Below are positions 34,701 to 41,209 of a stretch of 64,000 bases of DNA, in pieces; the first letter of the stretch is position 1; each line of letters opens with the position of its first letter. A program made the translations under genes and the position numbers. The notes under the pieces are model-generated. The model saw nothing but the letters and a program-made list of their open reading frames with translations. It was not told the DNA's origin and did not search any database. This DNA is from Phycisphaerales bacterium. GTDB lineage: Bacteria; Planctomycetota; Phycisphaerae; Phycisphaerales; UBA1924. Where the stretch lies: the NCBI GenBank assembly GCA_029260515.1, contig JAJDDC010000096.1:124001-188000 (forward strand), written 5' to 3'.

Positions 34701-36949
34701 AGCGGATCGACGCGAGCCGCAACCGGGGCGGGCGTGAGTCGCCCATGGACGTCTTCCAGGTCGAGGCCGAGCCGGCGAGCAACTCGCTCATCGTCGCGTG
34801 CTCGGACGAGAACCTCGAGCTGGTCAACGAGCTGATCGCGTCGCTGACGACCGGGGATATCGAGGTCGCGGGCGCCGAGCGGACGGCGCTGATCTCGGTC
34901 AAAACACCCGGGCTCGCGCCCGATATCGCCAGGACGATCACCGAGTTGTACGTCGTCAAGGAAAACCAGAAGCGGGGCCAGCGGTCCGTGGGCGTCGTCG
35001 CCAACGAGCGGATGAACGCGCTGATCGCCAGCGGCAGCGAGGAGGACATCACCGCGATCCGCGGCCTCGTCGCCCAACTCGACCAAGCGCCCGTGGAACT
35101 CTTGCAGGATGTGCGGCGTGTCCGCCTGGACTCGGCCGGCGCCCGCGAGATCGTGGACCTCGTGCAGAACGTCCTCGCGGGGCGTGCGATCGGGGGCGGC
35201 GCGGGCGGGCCCTCCGCGACCCGCATCCGCATCTTCCAGGAGCAGATCGCCGAGGCCGCGGCCGAGGCGACCATCGACGGCACGCTGCGCGATCACGTCA
35301 CGCTCACGCCCGACCCGCGGACAAACTCCGTGCTCATCAAGGCGCCCCCGGAGCTAATGGACCTGATCGTGACGATGATCGAGGACCTGGACGCCGAGAC
35401 CCGGGGCGACCGCGTGATCGAGCAGTTCCGCCTGGTCAACGCCGACGCTGGGCAGATGCAGCAGCTGCTCGTGCAGCTGTTCAACCTCCAGCAGAACGGC
35501 GACCGTTACATCCTCGCCCCGACCGGTCCCGAGACGACCGACGAGTTCGAGTCGGGAACGTTCACACCCATCGCCGACGAGCGCCAGGAGCTGTCGGTGA
35601 CGATCGACAGGCGGACCAACACGCTGCTCGTCTCGGGCACGCGCGAGTACCTCGACGAGGTCCGCAAGGTCGTGGTCGAGCTGGACTCGATCGAGGCGAC
35701 CGAGCGAGAGCGCCTCGTCTACCACCTCCGCAACACCAACGCCGCGGACATCGCGTTGACACTTCAGGCTTATTTCAGCGGCGAGCGTGAGCTCCGCCGC
35801 TCGACCCTCGGTCCCCAGCTCACCGGGTCCATGGCCCGCGAGCTCGAGCAGGAGGTCACGGTGGTGGGCGACGAGCGGAGCAACAAGCTCGTCATCTCCG
35901 CCTCGCCCCGATACATCGAGACCGTCGCCCAGATCGTCGAGGAGCTCGACTCGGCGCCCCCGCAGGTCATGATCCAGGTCCTGCTGGCCGAGGTCACGCT
36001 CGACGATTCCAAGGAGTTCGGCATCGACGTCTCGATCGGGGGCGTCCTGCAGGAGGGCGAGGGTGTCGCGGACCTGACCAACCGCAGCAAGATCGGCGGG
36101 GACGGGTACGCCTTCCAGAAGCTCGCCGCGGGCGCGGGCATCGCGACCGCCCTGGGTGTGCCCAACTTCTCCGTCGCCAGCGCCGACTTCGGCCTGCTCA
36201 TCCGCGCGCTCCAGGAGCAGGGCAAGCTCGAAGTCCTTTCGCGCCCCCAGGTCCAGGTCAACGACAACGAACGCGCCTTCATCCAGGTCGGTGAAAACAT
36301 CGGCATCACCGACGGCGTGGAGCGACGCGATTCGGGCGGCACCACCGCCATCGTCCGGCGCGAGGACGTGGGCATCATCCTCGAGGTCGTCCCATCGATC
36401 TCCGCCGACGGCTTCGTCCGCATGGAGATCACGCCCGAGATCTCGACGCTCTCGGACCGCACGACCGAGATCGACACGAACTTTGCCGCGCCCATCATCA
36501 CCCAACGCCGCGTCGAGACGACGGTCACGGTCAAGGACGGGCAGACGGTCGTGATCGGCGGGCTCATGCAGTCCACCGACCAGCTCCGCAAGACCAAGGT
36601 GCCGTTCCTGGGCGATATCCCGCTGCTCGGCGTCCTGTTCCGCTCGCAGAAGCAGTCGTCGGTCAAGACCGAGCTGCTCGTCATCCTCACGCCGTACGTC
36701 ATCCCGGGTGACTCGGCGACCGCCTGGGAACGCCAGAACCGCCTGACCGAGCACTCGCTGGATATGCTCGAGGACGCGACCAAGATCCGAGAGGTCCTCG
36801 AGCTGGAGCACAAGATCCCGCTCGACGCCTCCGACGAACACGGGTTCGGCGACGTCATGCGACTGATCCCGCCGTCCAACGGCTCCGGGACGTGGAAGGA
36901 AAGGCTCGAGGGCAATGGCTCGATCGGCAACGATGATTCTCCGCGCTAG
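25733..36949 (+). CDS. gspD: Giant type II secretion secretin with about 39 tandem N-type domains
   Basis: GspD forms the outer-membrane channel of type II secretion. This version has 3,738 residues, about five times the usual length. A signal peptide ends at AGSVYAQ. An N0 domain follows (about residues 51-130; FNFIEAPFGEVLNFFARQTG). By my count about 39 secretin N-type (KH-like) repeats then run to about residue 3,405, with a mean spacing near 84 residues, each ending in an NSLIVS-like strand and an I..LD helix. One normal secretin domain follows (about 3,411-3,656) with LEVLSRPQVQVNDN, VTVKDGQTVVIGGLM and PFLGDIPLLGVLFR. GGAG lies 6 bases before the ATG; a GTG 15 bases upstream is also open. 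The reading frame is intact throughout, so it is not an assembly of broken genes. Confidence 0.95.
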   Translation: MHRQSKARAVVAWSLAGAAGLAGSVYAQGEPPAAPTPAVDAPSAGEPADKRIRFNFIEAPFGEVLNFFARQTGLPVIREAEPPGGGMTFISAADYTVPEALEILNLNLRMHSVRLEREDRYLYLRSLEDAARSPTPVVGEGDLDAVDQSEFLTVYMPLNNAIASQVAERITPLVKAPGLVQAFDSQNMLIIVETAGQCRRLREIVHQIDSAPPADIDYRVFPIRFAEPSTLADTLRGLVPERDQVMQLDKNQNPQIVDDVSKPPLKIHADERLRAVVVVGPGQRMSAVEELVALLDSGDGVGGGRQLMAFTLSGADANQAARELEGFFRDEAESRRPRIQALPAVGKLIVLAQADVLVQVRRVLEELDPGLGAGDATDTVRAARVVGLTHMDARQADMIARRVLTPRQVAVLRFAPSPSGDGLVVAGPAADVAALESLLRELDAAPERNREARLVRLGSGDAAGILAMAESLEKMTGDADRDAVRAILDEGSRTVTLVGSREGVSRYEKLLRSIQAQAASDLETRTYRLEHARASDLTGRLSRMARLLLEPGDGGAYRAPEFEAFDELDTVVVRARPEQHEVIAGIVAQLDTDALGTDVELRTYRIRRADVGSVERAVRDLAARGALSEHGRPGVTTSVEPVSRTLLVWGPDEAFEKVEALIKELDGDAGLPATRLELYTLGHARADRLAPLLQRLLETRLREQLDGEGVVPRGQRLLEVEADRATNTLIISAPETIHAIARQLIDALDTEAASVGRAVIKVIPLTYAEAGQVAQTVNQALPGIELPSGGVVRVVAAAGSNALLLTGAEADLKKIEQLVEPLDRQAFDPEKPSIETFPLRHADAIAVAPTVERLLVDQLQTDPRVLALRLRYNRGQWPESPKIRVESERRTNSLIVSGPSSTIELARSVIERLDQPAEAADRVVRVFTPAKGEPGRLAQSVGRIARETMAQGRRPLELTPEPATGSVVVIGDEAQVGEAMRLLAEQDDLTVAMPLVEVRSFDLEHADVAAVSRIVEQVLSDRSRWPEELERARRAGAPVPRPGLYPDAGTSRLYVSAASALMPLASELIDALDKPAPATAVEVRVFRLEEGDAESVASSLTDAVALGLRPGEPRPTIRAEASSNSVVVAASKERLETVAGLIEAMDSVAVEPGGLGVRTVFLEHARAESLAPVVEQVLTKETLFSVAPEWGRWQLAWNMSNRGQTPDFSGVKVAAERRLNALIVSAPLPMLELAEELISGLDVDPGDGPGGERTVRVITLMNADARELASNVEALFEDADESVAAPTVRVDTSSNSLIVRGTGEQLSLIDSLAEHLDKATLSSRSQVRLITLDRSRVSAAEMAKTLKSVLEERGGVRVEVISADDLLADPEDSGEDEDNGSNSSVAPAGFSPVFGAIVRSVVSVLGSQPVEGNTPGDEPTVRIAVDPTTNTLMIIGSARMTDRIASLAAELQRQMPTEPTGVRIVELPESVDAGRVAQVVTQTVRQVGQANARNPGGFSGRVAVSADPAGRAVIIWANDTDFESVRELIAGLSRLDKSDELEVKVYPLSNVTARSALTSVRDLVSPAPRGRQAQRVRTLELSVVDADGQTVRRVIDPQRVSVTMDPSQTALIVTAPTDSMPLIDRFVSLIDQSPDRDRLAIRQYQLENADAGQLWRTLQTLFDAQRQGAAAREQSRARFVADDRTNALLVTASAEQHEEIGRILELADVSLADADLELAIIPLQLARPSAVQRIVEQVVIGKDPARAERVLISAQDTTGVFVVRAPSEELAQIRDIVAQVDTAETAAFPVRSVTLERADAQSVANSLQQFFRERARLSATRGSRQGGGAAIIGDRRSGTLVIAASDEDYEQLAELARQFDAPAEAKQLQYKLIQLQNARASDIRDTVQTIASELQWERSSWFRGNRDTDEDRILVQVNDRTNTVLIFGQGETMAVMERIVSELDTAPGEQGARVVRAVRAEGADLNALARIIEESTASPNWRWWMGPDPDAVSVEVDRDRRLLILIGAKSQVDEAVSQIEQIAAATGELEQIETVVLDNARASEVARELQRALPETVRVEVTAVPRTNSIMLTGAEEDLAVARRQIAALDVESPHAPVEFRKFPLEHTTAYDVAYSIRALVRNRPRAEGEPAPVLDPSPNDDVLWVTATADEMQFIESLVEQLDQPQRTERTTEFIKLEFAGAEQVRDALGVFYGPYAREASTPAERNVTIVADPASNSLVVSADASIWEGLRGLLETLDTPEYDTTQQLVVIQLKHASAVSVARALNEGFRAPLENQLQQERVRLEAERRRNGDRDTVSTPAVLVNAEGVPTVSAERETNSLIVFAGRQELERIREIVTQLDVPDILKLPEARLIALTSGRASTLAEAVRRVFLATGEADNPRRVMIYGDDASNVIIVRAEEAEFAQIQALAGRLQDQAATAEALPRVIALRNTPAARMRDTILRTFEPIARQRGEAFTVQIDRGSNSIVVAASQTLHEQIARIVDQLEAAAAPDDGEGATTGGIGQNVTIIELEHNSPSDVIRHLQALGVTQLQPADRPGLVGEPVRLVALTTRRGISVLANPADARTIERLVRELDKEPGLGDEHVKIVRLKTARAEALAAMLQRMLTPSADAEHSPAAEGLVEQVRRLNLVNGGMDEAAVRLDLARPIRVIADAQSNSVIVSSSIGNTLAVAELVKTFDTVPLGDAVTLRVFPLENASAARIRAIVEDLFRRGDELQRIPGTQNRGMPSTTIGKALVGPIVVTADERTNAIVVAGPEEAVALVEVLLTDLDDDDQERGWIETSVIPLTHADAVTLAQKLRTVIVEGMGETPDAVGLRTQVGRLRVALAGGDGAVTGDLYSRMDNLVIEAEENLNALIVLGTDANIAVIRELVTLMDVEQAAASNTVRVLPLEHAAAERVAGIIADIFSQRQGLRSQRPEDRVIISVDARTNALVVSTSPRSFAVLQGLLRTLDNEESRFAVGLHVIPVTGTDVNRLAPKIQRLMRERIDASRNRGGRESPMDVFQVEAEPASNSLIVACSDENLELVNELIASLTTGDIEVAGAERTALISVKTPGLAPDIARTITELYVVKENQKRGQRSVGVVANERMNALIASGSEEDITAIRGLVAQLDQAPVELLQDVRRVRLDSAGAREIVDLVQNVLAGRAIGGGAGGPSATRIRIFQEQIAEAAAEATIDGTLRDHVTLTPDPRTNSVLIKAPPELMDLIVTMIEDLDAETRGDRVIEQFRLVNADAGQMQQLLVQLFNLQQNGDRYILAPTGPETTDEFESGTFTPIADERQELSVTIDRRTNTLLVSGTREYLDEVRKVVVELDSIEATERERLVYHLRNTNAADIALTLQAYFSGERELRRSTLGPQLTGSMARELEQEVTVVGDERSNKLVISASPRYIETVAQIVEELDSAPPQVMIQVLLAEVTLDDSKEFGIDVSIGGVLQEGEGVADLTNRSKIGGDGYAFQKLAAGAGIATALGVPNFSVASADFGLLIRALQEQGKLEVLSRPQVQVNDNERAFIQVGENIGITDGVERRDSGGTTAIVRREDVGIILEVVPSISADGFVRMEITPEISTLSDRTTEIDTNFAAPIITQRRVETTVTVKDGQTVVIGGLMQSTDQLRKTKVPFLGDIPLLGVLFRSQKQSSVKTELLVILTPYVIPGDSATAWERQNRLTEHSLDMLEDATKIREVLELEHKIPLDASDEHGFGDVMRLIPPSNGSGTWKERLEGNGSIGNDDSPR
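26120..35960 (+). repeat. Tandem secretin N-domain coding repeats (about 39 units)
   Basis: Each unit is 210-320 bases long (about 84 codons on average). Units differ at the protein level by far more than recent copies would, so they diverged long ago. The best-kept part is the strand between a charged turn and an I..LD helix, for example ERRTNSLIVSG, ERSNKLVISAS and PRTNSIMLTG. Several units (near 27.2, 30.3 and 31.8 kb) are weak matches. Confidence 0.8.
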
Positions 36950-37436
36950 TCTCGTGCTCACCCTGGCGTTTGTGGGCGGGTGTGCGGCGACGCAGGACGA
37001 CGCCTCACCACGGGGTGCGACACACTCGACCGCCGCGTCCGGGGTGGCGCCCGCGCAGCTGCTCATCGCCGCGGACTCCAATCTCACGGACTCGGACGCC
37101 AACGGGTACCCCGACACCTTCCAGGTTGTCGCGTACCTGTTCCCGTCCCCGGAGACCTCCGCCCAGCCCATCTGGGTCGATGGGTCGTTCGAGTTCACGC
37201 TCGCCGGGCGCGACGGCGAGCCCATCGAGCGGTGGATCTTCGACACGGACGCGAGCGTCGCCGCCCGTCTCAAGACTCCGGTGGGGCGGGCCCAGTCGTT
37301 TTTCCTGCGATTCGGGGGCGGGCTCGACAAGATGCAGCCGACCGTCGCGGACCTCCGTGGGCGGTTCGTGGGCGTCCAGGGGCGGTCTCTCGACGCGGCG
37401 GGCGCGACCAGCGTCCGCCTGGGCGCCCGTCACTAA
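36915..37436 (+). CDS. Small lipoprotein after gspD, candidate pilotin
   Basis: This 173-residue protein has a signal sequence ending in the lipobox VGGC, so it is probably lipidated in the envelope. It contains a calcium-loop-like DSNLTDSDANGYPDTF and a short beta-rich domain (FEFTLAGRDGEP, SFFLRFGGGLD). No family is recognised. The gene overlaps the end of gspD by 35 bases in another frame, so it is expected to be cotranslated with it. Pilotins are small lipoproteins that guide secretins to the outer membrane and are often encoded near them; that role here is only an inference. A second ATG at 36933 is possible. Confidence 0.7.
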   Translation: MARSATMILRASLVLTLAFVGGCAATQDDASPRGATHSTAASGVAPAQLLIAADSNLTDSDANGYPDTFQVVAYLFPSPETSAQPIWVDGSFEFTLAGRDGEPIERWIFDTDASVAARLKTPVGRAQSFFLRFGGGLDKMQPTVADLRGRFVGVQGRSLDAAGATSVRLGARH

Positions 37437-37540
37437 GGATTCTTAGCGCCTTCTTTGCACGCTCGTGGGCACGCAGACCGCCGCGCCCCGGGAGACTTCT
37501 CGCGCACCCACGATCCGCCCCAGAGACAGGGAGATTCTTC

Positions 37541-38494
37541 ATGATGAAGCGAGTCTGTGCCGCGGCTTTGCTCGCGGCCGTGGCCCTCGGCGCCGGCCAA
37601 CCCGAGTCCATGCTCGACCAGAGCCTGCCCAGGTACGAGAAGTCCGCCCCGGTCGCGGGGGATCTGCGGACAGTCGGTTCCGACACGATGGTCAACCTCG
37701 TGGGTCTGTGGACCCAGTCGTTCAAGAAGCACCACCCCGCGGCCCGGATCCAGGTCGAGGGCAAGGGCTCCTCGACGGGCCCGCCCGCGCTGATCGAGGG
37801 CCAGGCCCAGTTCGCGCCCATGAGCCGAGAGATGGAGCCCGAGGAGATCGCGCTGTTCGAGGACCGCTTCGGGTACGAGCCCACGCCCCTGCGGGTCGCG
37901 ATCGACTGCATCGCCGTCTTCGTGCACAAGGACTGCCCGCTCGAGGAGCTGAGCCTGACCGAGGTCGCGCAGATCTTCTCGGTCGAGGGCTCAACGATGA
38001 CCTGGGGCGACCTGGGCGTCGCGGACGCGGACTGGTCGGACCGCCCGATCAGCCTCTACGGGCGCAACAGCGCGTCGGGCACGTACAAGTTCTTCAAGAA
38101 AGTTGCGTGCAACAAGGCGGATTACAAGTCGAGCGTGAAAGAAGCGCCGGGCTCGGCCGGCGTCGTCCAGGGCGTCGCGAAGGACCCGTACGCGATGGGC
38201 TACTCGGGCATCGGCTTCAAGACGCCCGACGTCAAGGCGATCCGCCTCTCGTTCGCCCCGGGCGACGAGGCGTTCGAGCCCGGGCTTGAGTACGCGTTGT
38301 CGGGGGACTACCCGCTGGCCCGATTCCTGTACCTGTACACGAGCTACGACCGCCGCCGCGGTCTCGACCCGCTGCGGGCCGAGTTCGTCCGATTCATGTT
38401 CAGCCGCGATGGCCAGGAGTCGGTCATGAAGGACGGGGCTTTCCCTGTGCCCCAATCGGTCGCGGCACAAGAACTCGAGAAAGTCGGTCTCTGA
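37541..38494 (+). CDS. pstS: Phosphate ABC transporter substrate-binding protein PstS
   Basis: PstS binds phosphate in the periplasm and delivers it to PstCA. The 317 residues begin with a signal peptide (about 1-19), then VGSDTMVNLV with the phosphate-binding Ser and Asp. GKGSSTGPPALIEGQAQFAPMSR, SLYGRNSASGTYKFFKK and GYSGIGFKT follow and supply further ligands. GGGAG lies about 9 bases before the ATG. It heads pstS-pstC-pstA-pstB. I looked for a PHO-box-like repeat in the 104-base gap before it and did not see one, though CTAAG-gatt-CTTAG spans the upstream stop. Confidence 0.93.
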   Translation: MMKRVCAAALLAAVALGAGQPESMLDQSLPRYEKSAPVAGDLRTVGSDTMVNLVGLWTQSFKKHHPAARIQVEGKGSSTGPPALIEGQAQFAPMSREMEPEEIALFEDRFGYEPTPLRVAIDCIAVFVHKDCPLEELSLTEVAQIFSVEGSTMTWGDLGVADADWSDRPISLYGRNSASGTYKFFKKVACNKADYKSSVKEAPGSAGVVQGVAKDPYAMGYSGIGFKTPDVKAIRLSFAPGDEAFEPGLEYALSGDYPLARFLYLYTSYDRRRGLDPLRAEFVRFMFSRDGQESVMKDGAFPVPQSVAAQELEKVGL

Positions 38495-38536
38495 GGCAGG
38501 GTTATCCGGGGCACGGGCCTGCGGGCGGGGACCAGG

Positions 38537-41209
38537 ATGGCCGTCGATCCGACGCCACAAGCAACTCGCCGGACCGGCACGCTGGTCCGTTTCTGGGATA
38601 GGGTTGCGCGCGCGGTCATCACCGCCGGCGGCGTCGGCGTGCTCGCGGCGATGCTCGGGATCTGCGTCTTCCTGATCTCCAGCGCCGCGCCGCTCTTCGG
38701 CCAGGGCTCGGGCGACGAGCGTGAGGGCGTCGGGGCGTCCGGCGCCGCGCTGCCCGACGCGCTGCTCGTCGATCGCGGCGTCCGCGACGGCTCGATCCTC
38801 GTCCTCGGCCGCGACGGCACGCTCCGCGAGGTTGCGCTCAACGACGGCACGACCCTCGCGCGGATCGATCTCTCGCACGAGGGCGACGCCCCGACCGGGG
38901 CGAGCAAGGAGCCCGCCTCCGGGCTCATCACACTGCTCTACCCGGGCGGGCGGCTTGGCGTCGCCCAGATCGAGCAGGTTGAGCTCCTGCTTGATCCACA
39001 GATCGCCCGGAATCGGTGGGGGAGCCTCGCCGTCGGGGCACGTGCTCCGCTCGACGACGCGGCCCGCGCGACGCTCGCCCGCGAGCTGCGTCTGACCGGC
39101 GCGTTGACCACGCAGGCTTCGGTCGTCCGGTTAACCGACGAGTCGTGGGCGGTCTCGGACCTGAAGCCCGGCCGCCTCGAGACCACCACGATGCGGGGTG
39201 TCCGGGACCCGGGCACGGCTGTCCACGCGGCCTCACGCTCCGACCGCGAGCGGTTCCTCGCCGGACGGACCAAGCGTGGCGGCGCCTGGTTCGCCCAGTC
39301 CCGCCGCGTGACACGCCTTGACGGCGCGGGCACGAGCGAGCGTGTGGCCGGTACAGAGATCGAGTTCGAACCCCCGGACGGCGCGGGCGCCCCGCTCGGT
39401 GTGTTCGTCACACTCGACGGCCCGTGCGTGCTCGCGGTCTGGGAAGACGGGCGGTTCCAGCGCTACGACGCATCGGGCGGTGTGCGCGAACCGATCCGTC
39501 TGGTCGAGCAGGGGCGGCTCACGCCCGAAGGGCGCACAATCACGGTCGCCCGGATGGGACTCGGCTCGCGGACGCTGCTCGTCGGCGACAACGCGGGCGC
39601 GCTCGGCGCCTGGCTGTTCGTTGACGATCAAGGCGCGGATGAAGGCGGGCGATTCACGCGCGCGCACCGCCTCGAACTCGGGCGTGGCGCCATCACCGCG
39701 GTCGCGCTCGGGCGCCGGGACCGGACCATCGCCGCCGGGACGGCCGAAGGCGTCGTCGAGCTGCGAAACATCACCAGCGGCAAGGTCGTCGCCCGTTTCG
39801 AGGGCGACGGGCGGCCGGTGGCGCACTTGGCCCTTGCGCCCGCGATCGACGGCGTAGTCGCGATCGACGCCGAGGGCGGCGTCCGGGCCTGGGGCGTCGA
39901 GCCCGGGCACCCGGAGGCGACCTGGTCCACACTGTTCGGGCGCGTGCTCTACGAGGGGTACGAGCGCCCGCAATGGGTGTACCAATCCACAGGCTCGCCC
40001 GGCGTCGAGCCCAAGCTGAGCCTGACGCCGCTGATCTGGGGGACGCTGAAGGCGACGGCGTTGGCGATGCTGATCGCGACGCCCATCGCGGTGCTGGGCG
40101 CTGTCTTCTCGAGCGAGTTCCTGAACCCGCGGATCCGCCGATCGGTCAAGCCGACGATCGAGCTGATGGCGAGCCTGCCCTCGGTCGTGCTCGGGTTCGT
40201 CGCTGCGATGCTTGTGGCGCCCTTTGTGCGCGACTGGTTGCCGACGATCCTGGTCGCGTTCGGCATCGTTCCGGTGGTGGTGATGGGGAGTGCGCACGCG
40301 TGGCGCCTGTTGCCGCGGGACTTCGCGCGCCGGGCGGCGAGCGCCAGGTTGCTGGTGCTGGTCAGCGCTGTGCTTGTGATCGCCGTCGCGCTCTCCGCGT
40401 TGATGGGGCCTGTGCTGGAGCGCACGCTGTTTTCGCATCCCGAGGGCGTCGATGGCGTGTCGAGCATCCGGCGCTGGCTCGACGGGGCGTACGGCGGGGC
40501 GTTCCCGGGGTGGGTTGTTGTGCTGATGGCGCCCGCCGCGGTCGTGGTCATGATCGTCAACGCCCGGTTCCTGTCGCGCCCCTGGAGCGAGTACGTCTCT
40601 CGGACGCCGCGGTCTGTCGCGGCGTCGCTGGAGCTGGGGCGGTTCGTGGTGAGCACGGCGGTTGCTGTCCTGCTCGCCGCGGGCGCCGCGGTGCTCGTCA
40701 CGGCGCTGGGGTACGACACGCGTGACTCGGTCTTCGGCCCGTTCAGTCAGCGAAACACACTCGTTGTGGGCCTGGTCATGGGCTTCGCGGTCATCCCGAT
40801 CATCTACACGATCTCCGACGACGCGATGCGGTCGGTGCCCGATTCGCTGCGTTCCGCGTCGCTGGGCGCCGGCGCGACCAGGTGGCAGACGGCGGTGCGG
40901 ATCGTGCTGCCCGTCGCGGGCTCGGGCATCTTCTCGGCGTGCATGATCGGGCTCGGGCGGGCAGTGGGCGAGACCATGATCGTGCTTATGGCGACGGGCA
41001 ACACGCCGGAGATGAGCCTGAACATTTTCGCGGGGTTCCGGACGCTCGCGGCGAACATCGCTGTCGAGCTGCCCGAGGCGCCCAGGGGCGGGACGCACTA
41101 CCGCGTGCTGTTCCTGTGCGGGCTCGTGCTGTTCTTGATGACGATGGTTATCAACACGCTCGCGGAGCTAGTCCGCCAGTCGTACCGCAAGCGGAGCGCC
41201 GCGCTGTGA
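38537..41209 (+). CDS. pstC: Phosphate ABC transporter permease PstC, long form with beta-propeller insert
   Basis: PstC is one of the two membrane subunits of the phosphate importer. The 890-residue protein is about three times the short family length. The first transmembrane helix (about residues 27-50) is followed by an insert of over 400 residues with repeated VAL.....IAAGTAEGVVELRNITSGK and VVAIDAEGGVRAW strands, like a WD40-type propeller. The permease domain (about 495-890) has the ABC loop [23 protein letters not shown]. Long PstC forms are known in other bacteria. The stop overlaps the pstA GTG as GTGA. Confidence 0.88.
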   Translation: MAVDPTPQATRRTGTLVRFWDRVARAVITAGGVGVLAAMLGICVFLISSAAPLFGQGSGDEREGVGASGAALPDALLVDRGVRDGSILVLGRDGTLREVALNDGTTLARIDLSHEGDAPTGASKEPASGLITLLYPGGRLGVAQIEQVELLLDPQIARNRWGSLAVGARAPLDDAARATLARELRLTGALTTQASVVRLTDESWAVSDLKPGRLETTTMRGVRDPGTAVHAASRSDRERFLAGRTKRGGAWFAQSRRVTRLDGAGTSERVAGTEIEFEPPDGAGAPLGVFVTLDGPCVLAVWEDGRFQRYDASGGVREPIRLVEQGRLTPEGRTITVARMGLGSRTLLVGDNAGALGAWLFVDDQGADEGGRFTRAHRLELGRGAITAVALGRRDRTIAAGTAEGVVELRNITSGKVVARFEGDGRPVAHLALAPAIDGVVAIDAEGGVRAWGVEPGHPEATWSTLFGRVLYEGYERPQWVYQSTGSPGVEPKLSLTPLIWGTLKATALAMLIATPIAVLGAVFSSEFLNPRIRRSVKPTIELMASLPSVVLGFVAAMLVAPFVRDWLPTILVAFGIVPVVVMGSAHAWRLLPRDFARRAASARLLVLVSAVLVIAVALSALMGPVLERTLFSHPEGVDGVSSIRRWLDGAYGGAFPGWVVVLMAPAAVVVMIVNARFLSRPWSEYVSRTPRSVAASLELGRFVVSTAVAVLLAAGAAVLVTALGYDTRDSVFGPFSQRNTLVVGLVMGFAVIPIIYTISDDAMRSVPDSLRSASLGAGATRWQTAVRIVLPVAGSGIFSACMIGLGRAVGETMIVLMATGNTPEMSLNIFAGFRTLAANIAVELPEAPRGGTHYRVLFLCGLVLFLMTMVINTLAELVRQSYRKRSAAL

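Noticed and set aside
25733-36949. The giant secretin as an assembly error or several merged genes
   Set aside because: There is one signal peptide, one N0 domain and one secretin domain, with no internal stop and no identical repeats that would confuse assembly. The units are too diverged for collapse or misjoining.
37437-37540. PHO box upstream of pstS
   Set aside because: No tandem CTGTCAT-like repeats are present. The CTAAG-gatt-CTTAG there is a short palindrome over the upstream stop codon.
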